From NCBI GenBank assembly GCA_910576125.1, contig CAJTHM010000009.1, positions 124,001 through 188,000 on the forward strand: a stretch of 64,000 nucleotides of DNA. Reading direction: 5' to 3'. The notes beneath the pieces are model-generated. The model ran no database searches and had not been told where the DNA came from. It saw nothing but the letters and a program-made list of their open reading frames with translations. Source of the stretch: Lachnospiraceae bacterium (lineage in GTDB: Bacteria; Bacillota; Clostridia; Lachnospirales; Lachnospiraceae). This document shows positions 51,327 to 61,893 of this stretch, in pieces (positions within the stretch are counted from its first letter, which is position 1; every line of letters starts with the position of its first letter). The position numbers were made by a program, and so were the translations under genes.

Positions 51327-54300
51327 ATGTACAAACAGGTTTCAGCAAATGTAAGCACGGTAGAACGTGAAAAAGAAGTAGAGAAATTCTGGCGGGAGAA
51401 CCAGATTTTCCGAAAGAGCATCGACAGCCGCAGGGAAGGCCCGGTCTACACCTTCTACGACGGCCCGCCCACGGCCAACGGCAAGCCCCACATCGGCCAT
51501 GTGGAGACCCGCACCATCAAGGACATGATCCCCAGATACCGCACCATGAAAGGCTGCATGGTGCCCCGGAAAGCCGGCTGGGACACCCACGGCCTGCCCG
51601 TGGAACTGGAGGTGGAGAAACTCTTAGGGCTGGACGGCAAGGAGCAGATTGAGGAGTACGGCCTGGCTCCTTTCATCGACAAGTGCAAGGAGAGCGTCTG
51701 GAAATACAAGGGCATGTGGGAGGAATTCTCCGGCTCCGTAGGTTTCTGGGCGGACATGGACGACCCTTACGTGACCTACCATGACGACTACATCGAGTCC
51801 GAGTGGTGGGCCCTGAAGACCATCTGGGACAAAGGGCTCCTGTACAAGGGCTTCAAAATCGTGCCCTACTGCCCCCGCTGCGGCACTCCTCTGTCCAGCC
51901 ACGAGGTGGCCCAGGGCTACAAGGCGGTGAAAGAGCGCTCCGCCATAGCCAGGTTCAAGTGCGTGGGCGAGGATGCCTTTTTCCTGGCATGGACTACGAC
52001 CCCGTGGACATTGCCCTCCAACGTGGCTCTGTGTGTGAACCCGGACGAGACCTATGTAAAGGTAAAAGCCGCGGACGGCTACACCTATTACATGGCCCAG
52101 GCCCTGCTGGACACCGTCCTGGGCAGCCTGGCGGAAGAGGGGAAGGAAGCCTACGAGGTTCTGGAGACCTGCAAGGGAACCGACCTGGAATACAAGGAGT
52201 ACGAGCCGCTGTTCGCCTGCGCGGGGGAGGAGGCTTCCCGGCAGAACAAGAAGGCCCACTACGTCACATGTGACACCTATGTCACAATGTCCGACGGTAC
52301 CGGCATCGTGCACATCGCCCCCGCTTTCGGTGAAGACGACGCAAATGTAGGCAGAAAATACGGCCTGCCTTTGGTGCAGTTCGTGGACGGCAAAGGCCAT
52401 ATGACCGCGGAGACGCCCTATGCCGGGAAATTCGTCAAGGACGCGGATCCGGATATCATCCGGGATCTGGACAAGGAGGGAAAACTGTTCTCCGCGCCCA
52501 AATTTGAGCATGACTATCCCTTCTGCTGGCGCTGCGACACGCCCCTGATCTATTACGCCAGAGAGTCCTGGTTCATCAAGATGACTGCGGTGAAGGACGA
52601 CCTGGTGCGCAACAACAAGACCATCAACTGGATTCCGCCCACCATCGGCGAGGGGCGTTTCGGCAACTGGCTGGAGAACATCCAGGACTGGGGCATCTCC
52701 AGGAACCGCTACTGGGGCACGCCCCTGAACATCTGGGAGTGCCAGTGCGGCCACACGGAATCCGTGGGCAGCAGGGAAGAACTTGTGACTTTGACCGGGG
52801 ACGGGAAAGCCAGGACAGTGGAGCTGCACCGCCCCTACATCGATGAAGTGACCTTCCCCTGCCCCAAATGCGGCAAGACCATGAAGCGTGTGCCGGAGGT
52901 GATCGACTGCTGGTTCGACTCCGGGGCCATGCCCTTTGCCCAGCACCACTATCCTTTTGAGAACAAAGACTTGTTCGAGCAGCAGTTCCCGGCGAACTTC
53001 ATCTCCGAGGCCGTGGACCAGACCAGAGGATGGTTCTACTCCCTGTTAGCGGAGTCCACCCTGCTCTTCAACAAGGCCCCTTACGAGAATGTCATCGTGC
53101 TGGGGCTGGTGGCGGACGAGGACGGCCAGAAGATGAGCAAGTCCAAGGGCAATGTGGTGGATCCTTTCGAGGCCCTGGCCCAGTACGGCGCGGACGCCAT
53201 CCGGTGGTACTTCTACACCAGCGCCGCCCCCTGGCTGCCCAAGCGCTTCTCCGGCAAGACCGTGCTGGAGGGACAGCACAAGTTCCTGGATAAGCTCTGG
53301 AACACCTATACCTTCTTCGTGCTGTACGCCAACATCGACGGGTTCGATGCGTCAAAATATACATTGGAATACGAAAAACTGCCCGTGATGGACAAGTGGC
53401 TTCTGTCCAGGCTGAACACCGTGGTGGGACAGGTGGACGCGGATCTGGACAAATACCGCATCCCCGAGGCCGCCAAGGCGCTGCAGGACTTCGTGGAGGA
53501 GATGAGCAACTGGTACGTGCGCCGCAGCCGTGAGCGCTTCTGGGCAAAAGGCATGGAACAGGACAAAATCAACGCCTACATGACCCTGCACACGGCGCTG
53601 GTGACAGTGTGCAAGGCCGCCGCCCCGATGATTCCCTTCATGACAGAGGAAATCTACCGGAACCTGGTGTGCTCCTGCGACGCTTCCGCGCCGGAGAGCG
53701 TCCATCTGTGCGATTTCCCGGCTGCGGAAGAACGCTTCATCGACAAGAAGTTGGAGGCGGACATGGAGGAGGTGCTGGAGGCCGTGGTATTGGGCCGCGC
53801 CTGCCGGAATGCCGCCGCAATCAAGAACCGCCAGCCCATCGCCAGGATGTACGTGAAGATGGGAGCCGGCGGACAGAACGGCTCCGCAGCCGCAGCAGAC
53901 TCCGCTAAGGGAACCGTGGGCCTGGACAGCTTCTACACCACCATCATCCAGGACGAGCTGAACGTAAAGGAAGTAGTCTACACCGAGGACGTGCGGGACT
54001 ACACCACCTACACCTTCAAGCCCCAGCTGCGCACGGTAGGCCCCAAGTACGGCAAGCAGCTGGGCGGCATCCAGAAGACCCTGGCCGCCCTGGACGGCAA
54101 CGCCGCCATGGACGAGCTGAACAAAGAAGGAAAGCTTAGCTTCGAAGTGAACGGAGCGAACGTGGAACTGACAAAAGATGACCTGTTAATCGATATGACC
54201 CAGAAGCCTGGCTACGTGTCCCAGGAGAACGGGAAGATGACAGTAGTGCTGGACACTAACCTGACGGAAGAGCTGATCGAGGAGGGCTTCGTCTACGAGC

Positions 54301-54530
54301 TGATCAGCAAGATTCAGACCATGCGCAAGGACGCGGGCTTCGAGGTCATGGACCACATCAAAGTGTCCGTGAACGGAAACGGGAAGCTGGCAGCAATCGC
54401 CGCCGACAACAAAGATTCCATCTCCGGCAAGGTATTGGCCGAGGAACTGACATCCGAAGCCGACTTCGCCGTGGCGAAGGAATGGAACGTGAACGGCGAG
54501 AAGGTCACCATCGCTGTGGAGAAAGTGTGA
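51327..54530 (+). CDS. ileS: Isoleucyl-tRNA synthetase, type 2 (eukaryote-like)
   Basis: 1067 aa, longer than the common bacterial type (~920). Charges tRNA-Ile with isoleucine. HIGH motif as PHIGH near residue 55 and KMSKSKGN near 600. An editing domain (TTTPWTLPSN) lies between, and zinc-type cysteine pairs CPRC and CPKCGKTM flank it. The anticodon-binding part (NWYVRRSRERFWAKG) and long C-terminal region match the IleRS2 class, whose members are generally less sensitive to mupirocin (known of the class; not tested here). The ATG at 51327 has AAGGAAG 7 bases upstream; the frame is open back to the T-box terminator but without a ribosome site. Controlled by the T-box. Confidence 0.95.
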   Translation: MYKQVSANVSTVEREKEVEKFWRENQIFRKSIDSRREGPVYTFYDGPPTANGKPHIGHVETRTIKDMIPRYRTMKGCMVPRKAGWDTHGLPVELEVEKLLGLDGKEQIEEYGLAPFIDKCKESVWKYKGMWEEFSGSVGFWADMDDPYVTYHDDYIESEWWALKTIWDKGLLYKGFKIVPYCPRCGTPLSSHEVAQGYKAVKERSAIARFKCVGEDAFFLAWTTTPWTLPSNVALCVNPDETYVKVKAADGYTYYMAQALLDTVLGSLAEEGKEAYEVLETCKGTDLEYKEYEPLFACAGEEASRQNKKAHYVTCDTYVTMSDGTGIVHIAPAFGEDDANVGRKYGLPLVQFVDGKGHMTAETPYAGKFVKDADPDIIRDLDKEGKLFSAPKFEHDYPFCWRCDTPLIYYARESWFIKMTAVKDDLVRNNKTINWIPPTIGEGRFGNWLENIQDWGISRNRYWGTPLNIWECQCGHTESVGSREELVTLTGDGKARTVELHRPYIDEVTFPCPKCGKTMKRVPEVIDCWFDSGAMPFAQHHYPFENKDLFEQQFPANFISEAVDQTRGWFYSLLAESTLLFNKAPYENVIVLGLVADEDGQKMSKSKGNVVDPFEALAQYGADAIRWYFYTSAAPWLPKRFSGKTVLEGQHKFLDKLWNTYTFFVLYANIDGFDASKYTLEYEKLPVMDKWLLSRLNTVVGQVDADLDKYRIPEAAKALQDFVEEMSNWYVRRSRERFWAKGMEQDKINAYMTLHTALVTVCKAAAPMIPFMTEEIYRNLVCSCDASAPESVHLCDFPAAEERFIDKKLEADMEEVLEAVVLGRACRNAAAIKNRQPIARMYVKMGAGGQNGSAAAADSAKGTVGLDSFYTTIIQDELNVKEVVYTEDVRDYTTYTFKPQLRTVGPKYGKQLGGIQKTLAALDGNAAMDELNKEGKLSFEVNGANVELTKDDLLIDMTQKPGYVSQENGKMTVVLDTNLTEELIEEGFVYELISKIQTMRKDAGFEVMDHIKVSVNGNGKLAAIAADNKDSISGKVLAEELTSEADFAVAKEWNVNGEKVTIAVEKV

Positions 54531-54546
54531 ATAGGAGAGGAATGGG

Positions 54547-55602
54547 ATGATGCTTCGGACAGAGGAGTCGCAAGTGGAAAAAATCCATGAATGCTGCAGC
54601 ATCGTGGACAGGCCGTCAATGCGGCTTGTGGGAATCGAAGTGCCGGTGAATTTCGAGAGCCGGAGCTATCTTGGCAGGCAGCTGAATGACTATGACATTG
54701 CAAAGAAGTATATCATGGATGGGACGATTTCCTTCCTGGCGAAAACTCTTGGAGTGGCCCTGGCGGACACGGAGATTGTCAGCACACGGCATCAGGTAAA
54801 ACGGGACGGCAATTATCATGTAGTCATAGGAATCCCTGTGGATGGCGGGAAGGAATTGCCCCTGTTCCTGCCGGAGCATACGGCAGAGCTGGTTCTTCCT
54901 GCCTGCCGCTATGCGAAGATGGAAATCAATGAACAGAAGCAGCCGGGCCGCAGAGGATACGAGGAACGGATGGCTGCGGATGAATACTTTATCGGCAGCT
55001 TTCGGCAGGAGACGGGGTATGTGTATGATGCCGGAGCCTGTCCCATGAATACTTGGGACGAAAGGGGAAATCTGCTGACCAAATACGAGCCTGTCCGCAA
55101 AGCGGCAGGGGAAGCGGATCGGTTCGCGTCCCTGGAATGCATGCCTGTGCTGCTGCCGCCCATGAAGATTGCTTGCTGTACGCGGCCTCACGGCGATGAG
55201 GAAGACGGCTGCATCTTCGACTTCTTCCAGGTTCAGGGACAGGTATTCGCCTCGGAGGCAGCCAGGTTTTATCATGACAGCGACTATTATGGCTTTCCGG
55301 TTGACCATGGGGACAGCTATATGAGCTGCTTTGGCTGCCGCGTCAGCTTCTTTGAGGGGCTGCCGGATTGTGTGGAGAAGATTACGCTTCCTGGCGGGGA
55401 GTATGTCCACATCACGCAGAAGGAGTTCAATGGAGACAATCCTTCCATTCCTTATGAGGCGGCTTTCGGGCATATGGACTGCCTGTATTTCAAGGCTCAT
55501 CCGGAATATGAATTCGACTCCGCCCGGAAAGTGGTCGCCCGGTTCCGGCAGGGGAACTGCGCTTCTGTGTTCGTACCGGTGCGCCCCCGCGGGCAGATGT
55601 GA
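54547..55602 (+). CDS. Protein with two GyrI-like ligand-binding domains
   Basis: 351 aa. Two similar halves look like GyrI/AraC-effector (SHS2-module) domains. Half one (about 18-130) includes PSMRLVGIEVPVNF, GIPVDGGKEL and LVLPACRYAKMEI; half two (about 190-345) includes LEKMPVLLPP-like MPVLLPPMKIACCTRPHGD and ITLPGGEYVHITQK. GyrI-like domains bind small hydrophobic ligands and in some cases hydrolyse them. No DNA-binding domain is present. AGGAGAGG precedes the ATG at 54547. It lies 17 bases after ileS and may be co-transcribed through the T-box. Function unknown. Confidence 0.6.
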   Translation: MMLRTEESQVEKIHECCSIVDRPSMRLVGIEVPVNFESRSYLGRQLNDYDIAKKYIMDGTISFLAKTLGVALADTEIVSTRHQVKRDGNYHVVIGIPVDGGKELPLFLPEHTAELVLPACRYAKMEINEQKQPGRRGYEERMAADEYFIGSFRQETGYVYDAGACPMNTWDERGNLLTKYEPVRKAAGEADRFASLECMPVLLPPMKIACCTRPHGDEEDGCIFDFFQVQGQVFASEAARFYHDSDYYGFPVDHGDSYMSCFGCRVSFFEGLPDCVEKITLPGGEYVHITQKEFNGDNPSIPYEAAFGHMDCLYFKAHPEYEFDSARKVVARFRQGNCASVFVPVRPRGQM

Positions 55603-55759
55603 ACACCCCGCCCCAGGCGAAGAGCATCCAATATTTTGAGGAATTTTCTGTGTAAAATGAATAGGAGAGACTAGGCCGGTTCAAAAAAGTATAAGCCTTT
55701 TGTGGGAATGCCATCATGTGGTTTCGGAAATTTGTTCTCTAAATTTGTGCAAAAAGCAG

Positions 55760-55788
55760 TTGGAATGGCTGGTGAATTTTGGTATAAT
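55760..55788 (+). promoter_or_regulatory. Promoter of glgP
   Basis: TTGGAA (55760-55765), 17 bases and extended -10 TGGTATAAT ending at 55788, about 75 bases before the glgP GTG. The 150 bases before it hold nothing I recognise. Confidence 0.82.
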
Positions 55789-55863
55789 AAAAGGCAGTCG
55801 GGCTGTAAAGCCGATGCATTGATATTTGGTTTTAATATAGAGGGAGAAAGAAAGGAGAAGACC

Positions 55864-58395
55864 GTGAAGAACAAGAACACGACAGATGCTGCTGTGGCGG
55901 AAAAGCAGGCAGGCACACAGGAAGCGTCGGAAAAAAAGTCCACATTTGACAAAGAGCTTTTTAAGAGAAGTGTCCTGTATAATGTCATGAATATGTACCG
56001 TAAGACTCTGGAGGAGGCCACGCCCCAGCAGATTTTCCAGGCGGCAGCCTACTCTATCAAGGACAGGGTCATCGGCAACTGGATGAATACCCAGAAAGCC
56101 TATGACAAAGAAGACCCCAAGATGGTATACTATATGTCCATGGAATTCCTGATGGGACGTGCTTTCGGCAACAACATGGTGAATCTGCAGGCCTATGAAG
56201 GCGCCAAGGAGGTGCTGGAAGAGCTGGGCGTGGACATCAATGTGCTGGAGGACCAGGAGCCGGACGCGGCGCTGGGCAACGGAGGCCTGGGGCGTCTGGC
56301 CGCATGCTTCCTGGATTCCCTGGCCACTTTGGGATATCCCGCCTACGGCTGCGGCATCCGCTACCGCTACGGTCTGTTCAAGCAGAAGATTGAGAACGGT
56401 TTTCAGATAGAGATTCCGGACGACTGGCTGGCCGAGGGCAATCCTTTCGAGCTGCGCAGGCCGGAGTACGCCAAGGAAGTGAAATTCGGCGGCTATGTCA
56501 CCATGCGCACCGATGAGAACGGAAAGAACCGGTACGTGCAGGAAGACTACCAGGTAGTTAAGGCTATCCCCTATGACATGCCCATCGTGGGATACGGCAA
56601 CGGCATCGTCAATACCCTGCGGGTGTGGGATGCGGAGTCCATGGGCGGCTTCCAGCTGGATTCCTTCGACAAGGGCGACTACAGCAAGGCAGTAGAGCAG
56701 GAGAACCTGGCCAGAAACCTGGTGAATGTCCTCTACCCCAACGACAACCACTACGCGGGCAAGGAGCTGCGCTTAAAGCAGCAGTATTTCTTCATTTCCG
56801 CCTCTGTCCAGGAAGCAGTGGACAAATATATGCGGAAGCACAGCGATATCCGCCGCTTCCATGAGAAAGTGACCTTCCAGCTCAACGATACCCATCCTAC
56901 GGTGGCCATCCCGGAGCTGATGCGCATCCTTCTGGACGACTATGATTTGACCTGGGACGAGGCCTGGGAAGTCACCACCAAGACCTGCGCCTACACCAAT
57001 CACACCATCATGGCGGAGGCATTGGAGAAATGGCCCATCGACCTGTTCTCCAGGCTGCTTCCCAGGGTATACCAGATTGTGGACGAGATCAACCGCAGGT
57101 TCATCCGTCAGATTGAGGAGAAATACAGAGGCGTCCATGGCGTGGACGTACAGGAGAAAATCCGCAAGATGGCCATCCTCTACGATGGACAGGTGAAGAT
57201 GGCCCATATGGCTATCGTGGCCGGATACTCTGTCAACGGCGTGGCCAGGCTCCACACGGAGATTCTGAAGCACCAGGAGCTGAAGGATTTCTACGAGATG
57301 TTCCCGGAGCGCTTCAACAACAAGACCAACGGCATCACCCAGCGCCGTTTCCTGCTCCACGGCAATCCCCTGCTGGCCGATTGGGTCACCTCCAAGGTGG
57401 GCGACGGCTGGATTACGGATCTGCCCCAGATTGCGGGCATCAAGGTCCTGGCGGAGGACAAGAAGGCTCAGAAGGAGTTCATGGAAATCAAGTACCAGAA
57501 CAAGCTGCGCCTGGCGAAATATATCAAAGAGCACAACGGCATCGAAGTGGATCCCAACTCCATCTTCGACGTACAGGTAAAGCGTCTCCATGAGTACAAG
57601 AGGCAGCTGATGAACATCCTCCATGTGATGTATCTGTACAATGAGCTGAAGGCCCATCCGGAGATGGAGTTCTTCCCCAGGACATTCATCTTCGGGGCCA
57701 AGGCCGCGGCGGGCTATAAGAACGCCAAGCTCACCATCAAGCTGATCAACGCGGTGGCGGAAGTGGTGAACAACGACGCTTCCATCGGCGGCAAAATCAA
57801 GGTGGTATTCATCGAGAACTACAATGTGTCCAACGCGGAGATTATCTTTGCCGCGGCGGATGTGTCCGAGCAGATTTCCACCGCCAGCAAGGAGGCCTCC
57901 GGCACGGGCAACATGAAGTTCATGCTCAACGGCGCCCTGACTTTGGGCACCATGGACGGCGCAAATGTGGAGATCGTGGAAGAGGTGGGAGAGGAGAACG
58001 CGTTCATCTTCGGCCTGTCCTCCGATGAGGTCATCAATTACGAAAACAACGGCGGCTACGATCCCATGCAGATTATGGGCAGCGACAAGGACATCCACAA
58101 GGTGCTGACCCAGCTGATCGACGGAACCTATGACAAGGACAAGGAGCTGTTCCGCACCCTGTACAATTCCCTGCTGAACACCCTGTCCACCTCCAGGGCG
58201 GACACCTACTTCATCCTGAAGGACTTCAAGCCCTATGCGGAGGCGCAAAGACAGGTGGAGGCAGCCTACAGAGACCGCGAGGGCTGGGCGAAGAGCGCCA
58301 TCCTGAACGTGGCCTGCTCCGGCAAGTTCACTTCCGACAGGACCATCCAGCAGTATGTGGATGAAATCTGGCATCTGGACAAGGTGACTCTGTAA
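55864..58395 (+). CDS. glgP: Glycogen/starch phosphorylase
   Basis: 843 aa. Releases glucose 1-phosphate from alpha-1,4-glucan ends using phosphate and PLP. Seen: YYMSMEFLMGR near the N-terminus, ALGNGGLGRLAACFLDS, QLNDTHPTVAIPELMR, and the PLP-lysine segment KEASGTGNMKFMLNGALT near residue 677. The start is a GTG at 55864 with AAAGGAG 6 bases upstream; the open frame further upstream precedes the promoter and cannot be coding. A ~30-residue Lys/Thr/Ala-rich N-terminal extension precedes the fold. Together with glgC/glgD it completes a glycogen storage cycle, except that glycogen synthase and branching enzyme are not in this window. Confidence 0.95.
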   Translation: MKNKNTTDAAVAEKQAGTQEASEKKSTFDKELFKRSVLYNVMNMYRKTLEEATPQQIFQAAAYSIKDRVIGNWMNTQKAYDKEDPKMVYYMSMEFLMGRAFGNNMVNLQAYEGAKEVLEELGVDINVLEDQEPDAALGNGGLGRLAACFLDSLATLGYPAYGCGIRYRYGLFKQKIENGFQIEIPDDWLAEGNPFELRRPEYAKEVKFGGYVTMRTDENGKNRYVQEDYQVVKAIPYDMPIVGYGNGIVNTLRVWDAESMGGFQLDSFDKGDYSKAVEQENLARNLVNVLYPNDNHYAGKELRLKQQYFFISASVQEAVDKYMRKHSDIRRFHEKVTFQLNDTHPTVAIPELMRILLDDYDLTWDEAWEVTTKTCAYTNHTIMAEALEKWPIDLFSRLLPRVYQIVDEINRRFIRQIEEKYRGVHGVDVQEKIRKMAILYDGQVKMAHMAIVAGYSVNGVARLHTEILKHQELKDFYEMFPERFNNKTNGITQRRFLLHGNPLLADWVTSKVGDGWITDLPQIAGIKVLAEDKKAQKEFMEIKYQNKLRLAKYIKEHNGIEVDPNSIFDVQVKRLHEYKRQLMNILHVMYLYNELKAHPEMEFFPRTFIFGAKAAAGYKNAKLTIKLINAVAEVVNNDASIGGKIKVVFIENYNVSNAEIIFAAADVSEQISTASKEASGTGNMKFMLNGALTLGTMDGANVEIVEEVGEENAFIFGLSSDEVINYENNGGYDPMQIMGSDKDIHKVLTQLIDGTYDKDKELFRTLYNSLLNTLSTSRADTYFILKDFKPYAEAQRQVEAAYRDREGWAKSAILNVACSGKFTSDRTIQQYVDEIWHLDKVTL

Positions 58396-58437
58396 ACTGG
58401 AGAAATAGAAGTGTCTTATTTGAATAAAAAGGATAAA

Positions 58438-59412
58438 ATGTTGCGAAGGCGTGCGATCGGGCACGCCTTTGCAATAATATGCCTGCTGGGCCTGGCCGCT
58501 CTCACGGGCTGCGGCAATGCCGGTGAGGGAGGCCAAAAGGAAGGGACGGGGCCTGGTGGAGCCTGGGAGAAGCATATCACGGAGGAGACTGTCCGGCTGA
58601 AGGGAATCGAGGGGGAGTATACCCTGCTGTTTTTGACGGATACCCATGCAATCGTCCAAAGCCAGGGGGCTTCGGAGCAGGAGGAGGCCAACGAGGAGGC
58701 CCGGTATCCCACCTTTTTCAATGAGGAAGGGGTGCCGTCAGCGGAGCAGTTCCCGGAGTGGGTCCGGTATGCCAATGAGAACGGGGTGGATGCCGTCCTG
58801 CTGGGCGGAGACATCATCGACACGCCCTCGGAAGCCAATCTCAGGTGGCTGGAAGAGCAGCTGGGGCAGCTGGACATGCCCTATCTGTATGTCAATGGCA
58901 ACCACGACTGGACCTATCCCTGGGAGTATATGACGGAGGCGGGGAAGGAGGCCTATCTGCCTTTGCTGGAGCCGTTCATGCAGGATAATACGGTGATTCA
59001 CTCACTGGATTTCGGAGAATTCACGGTGGTGGGCATTGACGACAGCCCGGGCCAGGTGGAGGTTGGCGTGTTCCCGGCATATGAGGAGATTCTGGCAGAG
59101 GGCAGGCCTGTGATTGTCCTGGCCCATGTGCCCTTCATGACCCAGTCGGTGCTGGGGAAGGCCAGGGAAGCCTGGAGCAGCCCGACGGTGATTGGGGCGG
59201 GTAATTACGGCGGGATATACCCCAATGAGGATTCGGAGCGGTTCGTGAGCCTGACCACGGCTGCGGACAGCCCGGTGGAGCTGGTGCTGGCGGGCCATGT
59301 CCATTTTTATGACAGGGATGTCATAGAAGGAGAAAGACAGGTGCTGCAGCTGGTAGGAGGAGCCGGGTTCCAGGGGAATGCCATACTGGTTCATATCACC
59401 GGCGGCGAATAA
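58438..59412 (+). CDS. Calcineurin-like metallophosphoesterase lipoprotein
   Basis: 324 aa. MLRRRAIGHAFAIICLLGLA followed by ALTGC is a lipoprotein signal with the lipid-bearing Cys near residue 26, so the protein is anchored outside the membrane. The phosphoesterase metal ligands are all present: LTDTHA, GGDIID, GNHDW, LAHVPF and AGHVHFYDRD. The ATG at 58438 has AAGGA upstream and gives a proper signal peptide; the GTG at 58411 would add nine residues. It lies 42 bases after glgP and may be co-transcribed. Substrate unknown. Confidence 0.85.
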   Translation: MLRRRAIGHAFAIICLLGLAALTGCGNAGEGGQKEGTGPGGAWEKHITEETVRLKGIEGEYTLLFLTDTHAIVQSQGASEQEEANEEARYPTFFNEEGVPSAEQFPEWVRYANENGVDAVLLGGDIIDTPSEANLRWLEEQLGQLDMPYLYVNGNHDWTYPWEYMTEAGKEAYLPLLEPFMQDNTVIHSLDFGEFTVVGIDDSPGQVEVGVFPAYEEILAEGRPVIVLAHVPFMTQSVLGKAREAWSSPTVIGAGNYGGIYPNEDSERFVSLTTAADSPVELVLAGHVHFYDRDVIEGERQVLQLVGGAGFQGNAILVHITGGE

Positions 59413-59493
59413 AAGAGGGGCATATGTGGTTTTCTGGTATCTGGGGTTATTAAAAAAGCATATCAAGTAAAAACGAAGAAAGGAACCGACTAT

Positions 59494-61806
59494 ATGGTAA
59501 AATTGATGCAAGGCGGCGCGTACCTCCTCAACGGCAGGGAGATCATCGCCGATACGCCCGAGGCGCAGCAGGCGCTTCGCGGCAGGACCGGAAAGGATAT
59601 CACCAGAGAGGAAGCGTCAAAACAGACGATTTGTTACGGAATCCTGGAGAGCCACAACACCTCCGGCGACATGGACAAGCTGAAAATCAGGTTCGACAAG
59701 CTCACCAGCCACGACATCACATTCGTGGGCATCATCCAGACCGCCAGGGCCTCAGGGCTTGAGAGATTCCCCATGCCCTACGTGCTCACCAACTGCCACA
59801 ATTCCCTGTGCGCCGTAGGCGGCACCATCAATGAGGACGACCACATGTTCGGCCTCTCCTGCGCCAAGAAGTACGGCGGCGTCTATGTGCCCCCGCATCA
59901 GGCCGTCATCCACCAGTATGCCAGGGAGATGCTCTCCGGCGGCGGACAGATGATCCTGGGTTCCGACTCCCACACCCGCTACGGCGCGCTGGGCACCATG
60001 GCCGTGGGCGAGGGCGGCCCGGAGCTGGTGAAGCAGTTGCTGAACCAGACCTATGATATAGGCAGGCCCCAGGTGGTGGGCGTGTATCTGACGGGAGAGC
60101 CCGTGAAGGGCGTGGGCCCTCAGGACGTGGCCCTGGCCATCATCGGCGCCGTGTTCGGGAACGGCTATGTGAAAAATAAAGTGATGGAGTTCGTAGGCCC
60201 CGGCGTGGCATCCTTGAGCGCGGACTTCCGCATCGGCATCGACGTGATGACCACGGAGACTACATGTCTGTCGTCAATTTGGGAGACAGACGAGGAGATT
60301 GAGAACTTCTATGAAATCCACGGGCGCAAAGGCGACTACAGGAAGCTGGCCCCCGGGGAAGTGGCTTATTATGACGGCATAATCCAGGTAGACCTGTCCA
60401 AGGTGCGTCCCATGATTGCCATGCCCTTCCATCCCAGCAATACCTACACCATAGAGGAGCTGAACGCCAATCTCACGGACATCCTGGAGGAGACGGAAAA
60501 ACGCGCGCTGGTGAGCCTGGGCGGGGCAAAGGCCGCGGACGGCTCGCCGCTGGAATTCCATTTAAAGGACAAGGTGAAGAACGGGAAGTTCATGGTAGAG
60601 CAGGGCATCATCGCGGGCTGCGCAGGCGGCGGCTTCGAGAACATCTGCGCCGCGGCGGACATCCTGAAGGGCAGCTCCATCGGCTCCGACAGCTTTACCT
60701 TAAGCGTGTACCCGGCCTCCATGCCTGTCTACATGGAACTGGTGAAGAACGGCTGCGCGGCGACGATCCTGGAGACCGGAGCCGTCATGAAGACCGCTTT
60801 CTGCGGCCCCTGCTTCGGCGCGGGGGACACCCCGGCCAACAACGCCTTCAGCATCCGCCACTCCACCCGGAACTTCCCCAACAGGGAGGGAAGCAAGCTC
60901 CAGAACGGCCAGATTTCCTCCGTGGCCCTGATGGATGCCCGCTCCATCGCCGCCACAGCGGCCAACAAGGGCGTGCTGACCCCGGCCACGGACTTCGACG
61001 GGGAGATCGGGAAATACAAATATCATTTCGACAGCAAAATATACGCCAACCGCGTCTTCGATTCCAAGGGCGTGGCCGACCCTGACGTGGAAATCCAGCT
61101 TGGGCCCAACATCAAGGACTGGCCCCAGATGGGGGCGCTGCCGGAGAACCTCCTGCTACAGGTGGTCAGCGAGATCCACGACCCTGTCACCACCACGGAC
61201 GAGCTGATTCCCTCCGGGGAGACCTCCTCCTACCGCTCCAATCCCCTGGGGCTGGCGGAGTTCACCTTAAGCCGCAAGGATCCGGAATATGTGGGCCGTG
61301 CCAAGGCAATCCAGAAGGCGGAGAAGGCCCGCATGGCCGGAGGGCACCCCTGCCAGGAGCTGCCCATCCTGAAGGAGCTGATGGGCGTGATCAAGGGGCA
61401 GTACCCGGAGGCCAACCACTCCAACACGGGCTTCGGCTCCACCATCTTCGCCGTGAAGCCCGGGGACGGCTCCGCCAGGGAGCAGGCCGCCTCCTGCCAG
61501 AAGGTGCTGGGGGGCTGGGCCAATATCGCCAATGAATACGCGACGAAGCGTTACCGCTCCAACCTGATCAACTGGGGCATGCTGCCCTTCCTGATCGAAG
61601 AGGGAGAGCTGCCCTTTCAGAACCTGGACTATCTCTTCCTCCCGGGCATCCGTAAGGCCGTGGAGGAGAAGGCGGAGACGATTGTGGCCTGCCGGGTGGG
61701 CAGAGATGGGCTGAGGGCCTTTGAACTGCGGCTGGGAGAGCTCACCGACGAGGAGCGTCAGATTATCCTGAAAGGCTGCCTGATCAATTACAACCGGGTG
61801 GATTAA
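59494..61806 (+). CDS. Aconitase-family [4Fe-4S] hydratase
   Basis: 770 aa. Iron-sulfur cluster cysteines are visible as GCAGGG near residue 373 and [12 protein letters not shown] near 435. [19 protein letters not shown] near 155 is the aconitase active-site segment, and the C-terminal swivel domain includes [14 protein letters not shown]. The length and the AGCAGGG form in place of the usual SCTNG place it with the less-studied aconitase-like hydratases (E. coli YbhJ type) rather than with classical AcnA/AcnB. The substrate may not be citrate. AAGGAA precedes the ATG at 59494. It stands alone, with no citrate synthase or isocitrate dehydrogenase nearby. Confidence 0.85.
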   Translation: MVKLMQGGAYLLNGREIIADTPEAQQALRGRTGKDITREEASKQTICYGILESHNTSGDMDKLKIRFDKLTSHDITFVGIIQTARASGLERFPMPYVLTNCHNSLCAVGGTINEDDHMFGLSCAKKYGGVYVPPHQAVIHQYAREMLSGGGQMILGSDSHTRYGALGTMAVGEGGPELVKQLLNQTYDIGRPQVVGVYLTGEPVKGVGPQDVALAIIGAVFGNGYVKNKVMEFVGPGVASLSADFRIGIDVMTTETTCLSSIWETDEEIENFYEIHGRKGDYRKLAPGEVAYYDGIIQVDLSKVRPMIAMPFHPSNTYTIEELNANLTDILEETEKRALVSLGGAKAADGSPLEFHLKDKVKNGKFMVEQGIIAGCAGGGFENICAAADILKGSSIGSDSFTLSVYPASMPVYMELVKNGCAATILETGAVMKTAFCGPCFGAGDTPANNAFSIRHSTRNFPNREGSKLQNGQISSVALMDARSIAATAANKGVLTPATDFDGEIGKYKYHFDSKIYANRVFDSKGVADPDVEIQLGPNIKDWPQMGALPENLLLQVVSEIHDPVTTTDELIPSGETSSYRSNPLGLAEFTLSRKDPEYVGRAKAIQKAEKARMAGGHPCQELPILKELMGVIKGQYPEANHSNTGFGSTIFAVKPGDGSAREQAASCQKVLGGWANIANEYATKRYRSNLINWGMLPFLIEEGELPFQNLDYLFLPGIRKAVEEKAETIVACRVGRDGLRAFELRLGELTDEERQIILKGCLINYNRVD

Positions 61807-61893
61807 GGACAGGCGCGGCCCGGACAGCGGCTCAAATAGCTTCTAAAACCGGGAAGTGGAAAGCATAGTAAGCATGGAAAGGCGGTGGACACA

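Noticed and set aside
56773..58659. 628-codon minus-strand ORF opposite glgP
   Set aside because: Exact antisense of a clear glycogen phosphorylase; the encoded sequence is His/Leu/Arg-rich nonsense without motifs.
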